From Fretibacter sp964410285 (GTDB taxonomy: Bacteria > Pseudomonadota > Alphaproteobacteria > Caulobacterales > Maricaulaceae), in NCBI GenBank assembly GCA_964410285.1, contig CAYPFR010000008.1, positions 103,156 to 167,155 of the forward strand: DNA of 64,000 bases, read 5' to 3'. Positions 60,386-64,000 of this stretch are shown here, piece after piece. The stretch's first letter is position 1; each line of letters begins with the position of its first letter. The translations under genes were made by a program, and so were the position numbers. Below the pieces are notes generated by a model, which did no database searches, had not been told where the DNA came from, and worked only from the letters and a program-made list of their open reading frames with translations.

Positions 60386-60664
60386 CTAATTCCGCTTCGC
60401 TTTTTTATCGACCGCATGACCATAATAAGTCCGCGTCGGCGCAAATTCACCCAGCTTATGCCCTACCATGTCCTCGTTGACGACAACGGGCACAAATTTA
60501 TGACCATTGTGGACTTGAAAAGTCAGGCCAACGAATTGCGGCATAACTGTTGAACGGCGCGACCAAGTCTTGATCGGCTTACGGCGGCCCTCTGCGTGTG
60601 ACGCTTCGGCTTTTTTGAGTAGATACCCATCAACAAACGGGCCTTTCCAGACTGAACGTGGCAT
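60386..60664 (-). CDS. rpsS: 30S ribosomal protein S19
   Basis: S19 binds the 30S head with S13. The 92-aa protein starts MPRSVWKGPFVDGYLLKKAE and has TWSRRSTVMPQFVGLTFQVH and GHKLGEFAPTRTYYGHA. Length is as in E. coli. Confidence 0.98.
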   Translation of the reverse strand: MPRSVWKGPFVDGYLLKKAEASHAEGRRKPIKTWSRRSTVMPQFVGLTFQVHNGHKFVPVVVNEDMVGHKLGEFAPTRTYYGHAVDKKAKRN

Positions 60665-60673
60665 GACGGCTCC

Positions 60674-61510
60674 CTATTTCTTCTTCGCGTGGCGCGAACG
60701 AATGATGAATTTATCTGTCGACTTATTAGACCGCGTCCGCGCGCCCTTCGTCGGCTTACCCCAAGGCGTTACCGGGTGACGACCACCGGAGGTGCGGCCT
60801 TCGCCGCCGCCGTGCGGGTGATCAACCGGGTTCATGGCCACGCCGCGAACGGATGGACGCTTGCCGAGCCAGCGATTACGACCCGCCTTACCCAGATTAA
60901 TGTTCATGTGATCCGGGTTAGAGACCGCGCCAACAGTCGCGCGGCACATCTGGTGAATCATACGCATTTCGCCGGACTTGAGGCGAACCTGCGCATAGCC
61001 ATCAGCGCGGCCCACAAGCTGCGCGTAAGTGCCTGCGGAGCGCGCGATTTGCGCGCCCTTGCCAGGCTTCATTTCGATATTATGAATAATTGTCCCAACT
61101 GGCATCGCGCGGAGCGGCATGCAATTGCCGGGCTTCACGTCTGCGCGCTCGGAAGCGGACACAATAACGTCGCCTTCAGCGAGGCGCTGCGGGGCAATAA
61201 CATAGGCTTTTTCGCCGTCTTTATACTGCACAAGCGCAATAAAAGCTGTGCGGTTTGGATCATACTCAAGACGCAGAACCGTGGCTTCCATATCAAGCTT
61301 ATTACGCTTGAAATCCACTTGGCGGTAAAGACGCTTATGTCCGCCGCCAATTCTGCGAGAGGTAATACGTCCGCGGTTGTTACGTCCGCCTGATTTCGTC
61401 AACCCCTCGGTCAATGACTTCTCTGGGCGCCCTTTATACAGCGCAGAGCGGTCAACCTGCACCAGATTACGGCGACTTGGGCTGGTAGGATTATATGTCT
61501 TTAAGGCCAT
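60674..61510 (-). CDS. rplB: 50S ribosomal protein L2
   Basis: L2 is the large core protein needed for subunit association and the peptidyl transferase centre. The 278-aa protein starts MALKTYNPTSPSRRNLVQVD and has SGGRNNRGRITSRRIGGGHK and the conserved C-terminal VAMNPVDHPHGGGEGRTSGG, including the functionally important His. Length is as in E. coli (273). Confidence 0.98.
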   Translation of the reverse strand: MALKTYNPTSPSRRNLVQVDRSALYKGRPEKSLTEGLTKSGGRNNRGRITSRRIGGGHKRLYRQVDFKRNKLDMEATVLRLEYDPNRTAFIALVQYKDGEKAYVIAPQRLAEGDVIVSASERADVKPGNCMPLRAMPVGTIIHNIEMKPGKGAQIARSAGTYAQLVGRADGYAQVRLKSGEMRMIHQMCRATVGAVSNPDHMNINLGKAGRNRWLGKRPSVRGVAMNPVDHPHGGGEGRTSGGRHPVTPWGKPTKGARTRSNKSTDKFIIRSRHAKKK

Positions 61511-61521
61511 TCTACTGCTCC

Positions 61522-61818
61522 CTACAGACCGGTTGCGATGTCAATTGTATCGCCGTCTTTCAACGTCACGATCGCTTTTTTGACATCTTTGCGGCGACCG
61601 GGAATACCGCGGAAGCGCTTGGCTTTACCTTTGAGCTTTAGCGTATTTACAGCTGTCACAGTGACAGAGAAAAGCTGCTCAATGGCGTCTTTGATTTCTG
61701 GCTTGGTCGCGTCAATCGCAACTTCAAACACAACTTGATTGTTCTCGGACAAGACTGTCGATTTTTCCGTGATAATCGGCGCGACAATGCTGTCGTAATG
61801 GCGGGCTGCTACACTCAT
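61522..61818 (-). CDS. rplW: 50S ribosomal protein L23
   Basis: L23 is the ribosomal docking site for trigger factor and SRP. The 98-aa protein has IVAPIITEKSTVLSENNQVV and KPEIKDAIEQLFSVTVTAVN, then GRRKDVKKAIVTLKDGDTID. It overlaps rplD by 4 nt. Confidence 0.97.
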   Translation of the reverse strand: MSVAARHYDSIVAPIITEKSTVLSENNQVVFEVAIDATKPEIKDAIEQLFSVTVTAVNTLKLKGKAKRFRGIPGRRKDVKKAIVTLKDGDTIDIATGL

Positions 61819-62435
61819 TTCAGACGAGCCTCCAGATCTTGGACGGCTTGCTTGGTCAGAACCAATTTATGACGCTTGAGAATGTCATAAACATTGGCGC
61901 CCTGACTAGGCAACACATCGAGGTTAGGAATATTGCGAGCGGCTTTGGCGAAGTTTTCATCCAAAGTCGCGCCGCCAATCACAAGCGCATTTACAACGCC
62001 CATTTTTTCAAGAGAGGCGCGAAGATCAGCTGTCTTGGAAGACTTCAATACCGCATCATCAATCACAATAAGCTCAGAAGAACTTACCTTGGCGGACAAT
62101 GCATGCTTAAGCGCCATAGCGCGAACTTTCTTTGGCAGATCATGAGCGTGCGAGCGAACGCGCGGACCATGAGCCTTACCGCCGCCGCGGAACTGCGATA
62201 CCGCACCGTTACCGTGACGCGCTGTACCGCCGCCTTTTTGCCGACCAATACGCTTGGTTGTCTTTTTAACATCGCCGCGCTCTTGAACGGAGTGGTTACC
62301 GCCCTGACGCTTGGCCAATTGATAACGGACCATGCGGTGCAAAATATCTTTGCGCGGCTCATTACCAAAGACACTGTCGTCAAGATCGACCGTCCCTGAC
62401 TTTTTGCCCGCGAGTGTTTGAACGTCCAGTTTCAT
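61815..62435 (-). CDS. rplD: 50S ribosomal protein L4
   Basis: L4 lines the exit tunnel and, in E. coli, represses the S10 operon; whether this operates here is unknown. The 206-aa protein has HRMVRYQLAKRQGGNHSVQE and RQKGGGTARHGNGAVSQFRG, the long tunnel loop. It lies 2 nt after rplC. Confidence 0.97.
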   Translation of the reverse strand: MKLDVQTLAGKKSGTVDLDDSVFGNEPRKDILHRMVRYQLAKRQGGNHSVQERGDVKKTTKRIGRQKGGGTARHGNGAVSQFRGGGKAHGPRVRSHAHDLPKKVRAMALKHALSAKVSSSELIVIDDAVLKSSKTADLRASLEKMGVVNALVIGGATLDENFAKAARNIPNLDVLPSQGANVYDILKRHKLVLTKQAVQDLEARLK

Positions 62436-62437
62436 GA

Positions 62438-63463
62438 CTATTCTTCCTCACCTTTGGCGGCTGCTTTACGCATCTTTGCGGCAAGGTCTTTATCGACCTG
62501 CGCGCGAGGTTCAGCTCCGCCAATCATTTCCTTCGCTTGCGCGATCCATTCTTCTTTTTCAAAGACGCCAGGCTTTCCGATTTTTTCTTCAAGCGCCGCA
62601 ATCTCGTCAGCCGACAGATCAACGATCTGCGTTAGCTTGGTGATGCCCGCGTCCTTCAGAACCTCTTCGCCTTTAGGACCGATACCGTCCACAAGAATGA
62701 TCGCGTCAATAAAGTCCGCTTTCGGCGCAGCTTTCGCAGCTCCTTTGCTCGCTGGCCTTTGTGCCTTAGGTGCTGCCGCTTTTGGCGCATCGGAGAACTT
62801 ACCTGGGAGAGGAAGATCATCAACCTTTGAGCCTTTGACAGCATCGCGAACCTCAAGCCACGTGCCCTTTGCGCCGGGCGTTGCACCCTTGATAAGCAAA
62901 AGTCCGTCCTCAGCGAGTACACGCGCAACCTCTAGGTTTTGGTTCGTTTTGCGAACCGCGCCCATATGGCCGGCCATTTTCTTCCCCTTGAAAACCTTAC
63001 CCGGATCCTGACACTGACCCGTTGAGCCGTGGGAACGGTGCGAGATAGAGACGCCGTGCGTCGCGCGAAGTCCGCCGAAATTATGGCGCTTCATCGCGCC
63101 GGCAAAACCCTTACCAACCGTGATACCCGCCACGTCGACCTTCTGGCCCGCTACGAAATGATCTGCCTCCAATACAGAGCCAACACCAATTTCATTTCCG
63201 GCATCAACACGAAACTCGATAAGCTTTTGCTTGGGCGTAACGCCCGCTTTGGCAAACCGCTCGCGCTCAGCCTTGGAGACACGCTTGACTTTGGCTTCGC
63301 CCGCACCGAGCTGAAGCGCAACATAACCGTCACGCTCCTGCGTTTTGTGCGCGACGACCTGACAGCCCTCTAGCGCCAGAACCGTCACAGGCACATGATT
63401 GCCGGCCTCGTCATAAACGCGGGTCATGCCCAATTTTTTTGCAATTACACCTGTACGCAACAT
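62438..63463 (-). CDS. rplC: 50S ribosomal protein L3 fused to a C-terminal helix-hairpin-helix module
   Basis: A 341-aa L3; E. coli L3 is 209. Residues 1-222 are a normal L3, including THGVSISHRSHGSTGQCQDP with Q150, the residue methylated by PrmB in E. coli, and KVFKGKKMAGHMG. Residues 223-249 are an Ala/Lys/Pro linker. Residues 250-316 form a helix-hairpin-helix module (DAIILVDGIGPKGEEVLKDA, ITKLTQIVDLSADEIAAL, EKEEWIAQAKEMIGG), and the last 25 residues are charged. ATG at 63463 leaves a 4-nt gap to rpsJ; earlier in-frame starts overlap it. It is the second ribosomal protein in this cluster with such a module. Confidence 0.95.
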   Translation of the reverse strand: MLRTGVIAKKLGMTRVYDEAGNHVPVTVLALEGCQVVAHKTQERDGYVALQLGAGEAKVKRVSKAERERFAKAGVTPKQKLIEFRVDAGNEIGVGSVLEADHFVAGQKVDVAGITVGKGFAGAMKRHNFGGLRATHGVSISHRSHGSTGQCQDPGKVFKGKKMAGHMGAVRKTNQNLEVARVLAEDGLLLIKGATPGAKGTWLEVRDAVKGSKVDDLPLPGKFSDAPKAAAPKAQRPASKGAAKAAPKADFIDAIILVDGIGPKGEEVLKDAGITKLTQIVDLSADEIAALEEKIGKPGVFEKEEWIAQAKEMIGGAEPRAQVDKDLAAKMRKAAAKGEEE

Positions 63464-63467
63464 CGCC

Positions 63468-63782
63468 TTAGGCTCCCAACTTAATCTCGACGTCCACACC
63501 CGCCGCAAGATCGAGCTTCATAAGCGCGTCTACGGTTTGCGGTGTCGGATCAACAATGTCGAGCATACGCTTATGCGTACGGATTTCGAATTGCTCGCGT
63601 GATTTTTTATTCACGTGCGGCGAGCGGTTCACAGTGAACTTCTCAATGCGCGTGGGCAACGGAATCGGTCCCCGTACAGTCGCGCCTGTACGCTTCGCCG
63701 TTGAGACGATCTCTTGGGTCGAATGATCCAAGATACGGTGATCAAAGGCTTTGAGCCGGATACGAATATTTTGACTGTCCAT
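63468..63782 (-). CDS. rpsJ: 30S ribosomal protein S10 (NusE)
   Basis: S10 assembles late into the 30S head and, as NusE, joins transcription antitermination complexes. The 104-aa protein has RIRLKAFDHRILDHSTQEIV and ends MKLDLAAGVDVEIKLGA, the family C terminus. It heads the S10 operon, about 100 bp after tuf. Confidence 0.98.
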   Translation of the reverse strand: MDSQNIRIRLKAFDHRILDHSTQEIVSTAKRTGATVRGPIPLPTRIEKFTVNRSPHVNKKSREQFEIRTHKRMLDIVDPTPQTVDALMKLDLAAGVDVEIKLGA

Positions 63783-63845
63783 AACTTTATCCAGTTTTGC
63801 CCTCTATCTGAGGGTGGTCCGATTTAACGCTGTCAAACAACTTTT

Positions 63846-63875
63846 AAAATAGCAGGGCCAGAGAGCCCCGCCCTT
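63846..63875 (-). terminator. Possible weak terminator between tuf and rpsJ
   Basis: On the minus strand AGGGC / GCCCT (5 bp with a loop of about 10 nt) is followed by GCTATTTT, just after the tuf stop. It is weak; readthrough into the S10 operon is likely. Confidence 0.35.
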
Positions 63876-63884
63876 GAATTATGC

Positions 63885-64000
63885 CTACTCAGTGATTTTC
63901 CCGACGACGCCGGCGCCGACTGTGCGGCCACCTTCGCGGATCGCAAAGCGGAGCTTTTCTTCCATCGCGATAGGCACGATAAGCTCGACGTTGATATTCA
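63885..64000 (-). CDS. tuf: Elongation factor Tu, C-terminal end only
   Basis: EF-Tu delivers aminoacyl-tRNA to the ribosome. Reading the minus strand into the window gives about 37 residues ending at TAG (63885): NINVELIVPIAMEEK then LRFAIREGGRTVGAGVVGKI, the universal EF-Tu C terminus. The rest lies beyond base 64000. It precedes rpsJ, as in the str-S10 junction of most proteobacteria. Confidence 0.97.
   Translation of the reverse strand, partial: NINVELIVPIAMEEKLRFAIREGGRTVGAGVVGKITE

Noticed and set aside
60689..61393. Long plus-strand open frame (234 codons) opposite rplB
   Set aside because: Antisense shadow of ribosomal protein L2; no known motif and no start signal.
53313..63463. 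Horizontal transfer or transposon insertion as source of the L15 and L3 extensions
   Set aside because: Codon use is like that of the surrounding ribosomal genes, and no terminal repeats or target duplications flank the extensions.

Overview
The window is a typical chromosomal segment of a free-living alphaproteobacterium, probably a marine member of the Hyphomonadaceae/Maricaulales type. The evidence is the alphaproteobacterial gene neighbourhoods (pdxH / J-domain gene / aroC; lspA / DUF3035 BamF-like lipoprotein; xseB-ispA-dxs-tlyA; TIGR02301 protein next to a NUDIX gene; clpS-clpA), a short adenylate kinase, an endonuclease-type MutL, a very large TonB-dependent receptor, and a GH16 laminarinase-like lipoprotein that suggests growth on algal glucan. 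This placement is inference; no rRNA gene is present. I see no tRNA, rRNA, transposase, integrase or CRISPR array.

Layout: 1-12.6 kb holds housekeeping genes (5'-part of priA, fsa-type transaldolase, tadA, an rluB-like gene with rsmD, mutL, lspA) mixed with envelope genes: a crescentin-like coiled-coil protein, a secreted lectin-like/DUF11 protein, a GT51 transglycosylase homologue that has lost both catalytic glutamates, and a BamF-like lipoprotein. 12.7-15.6 kb is one TonB-dependent receptor with paired repeats in its upstream region. 15.9-24.2 kb holds small secreted and membrane proteins, an MBL hydrolase, pdxH, aroC, a frame-disrupted gene remnant, and a flavoprotein/esterase pair. 24.4-27.9 kb is a tandem family of three exported glycine-zipper proteins, each followed by its own terminator, and then a 120-nt stretch of four consecutive perfect hairpins that may be a small RNA.

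28.2-32 kb is the isoprenoid cluster xseB-ispA-dxs-tlyA. 32-48.6 kb carries envelope, repair and quality-control genes (META lipoprotein, NUDIX, SRAP, yaaA, tsaC, lepB, DUF2807, clpSA, a D,D-carboxypeptidase with SPOR domain, metG) and the GH16 gene, which has a perfect LacI-type palindrome upstream. 48.6-64 kb is the complete S10-spc-alpha ribosomal protein cluster on the minus strand (tuf end, rpsJ to rplO, secY, adk, rpsM, rpsK, rpoA, rplQ).

The most unusual result is in the ribosomal cluster. RplO (L15) is 407 aa rather than about 150 because a basic Ala/Lys/Pro linker, a helix-hairpin-helix module and a whole DUF2853-like domain are fused to its C terminus. RplC (L3) is 341 aa and carries another helix-hairpin-helix module on a similar linker. 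A strong intrinsic terminator lies between rplO and secY, so the distal half of the cluster is probably expressed partly from its own promoter.
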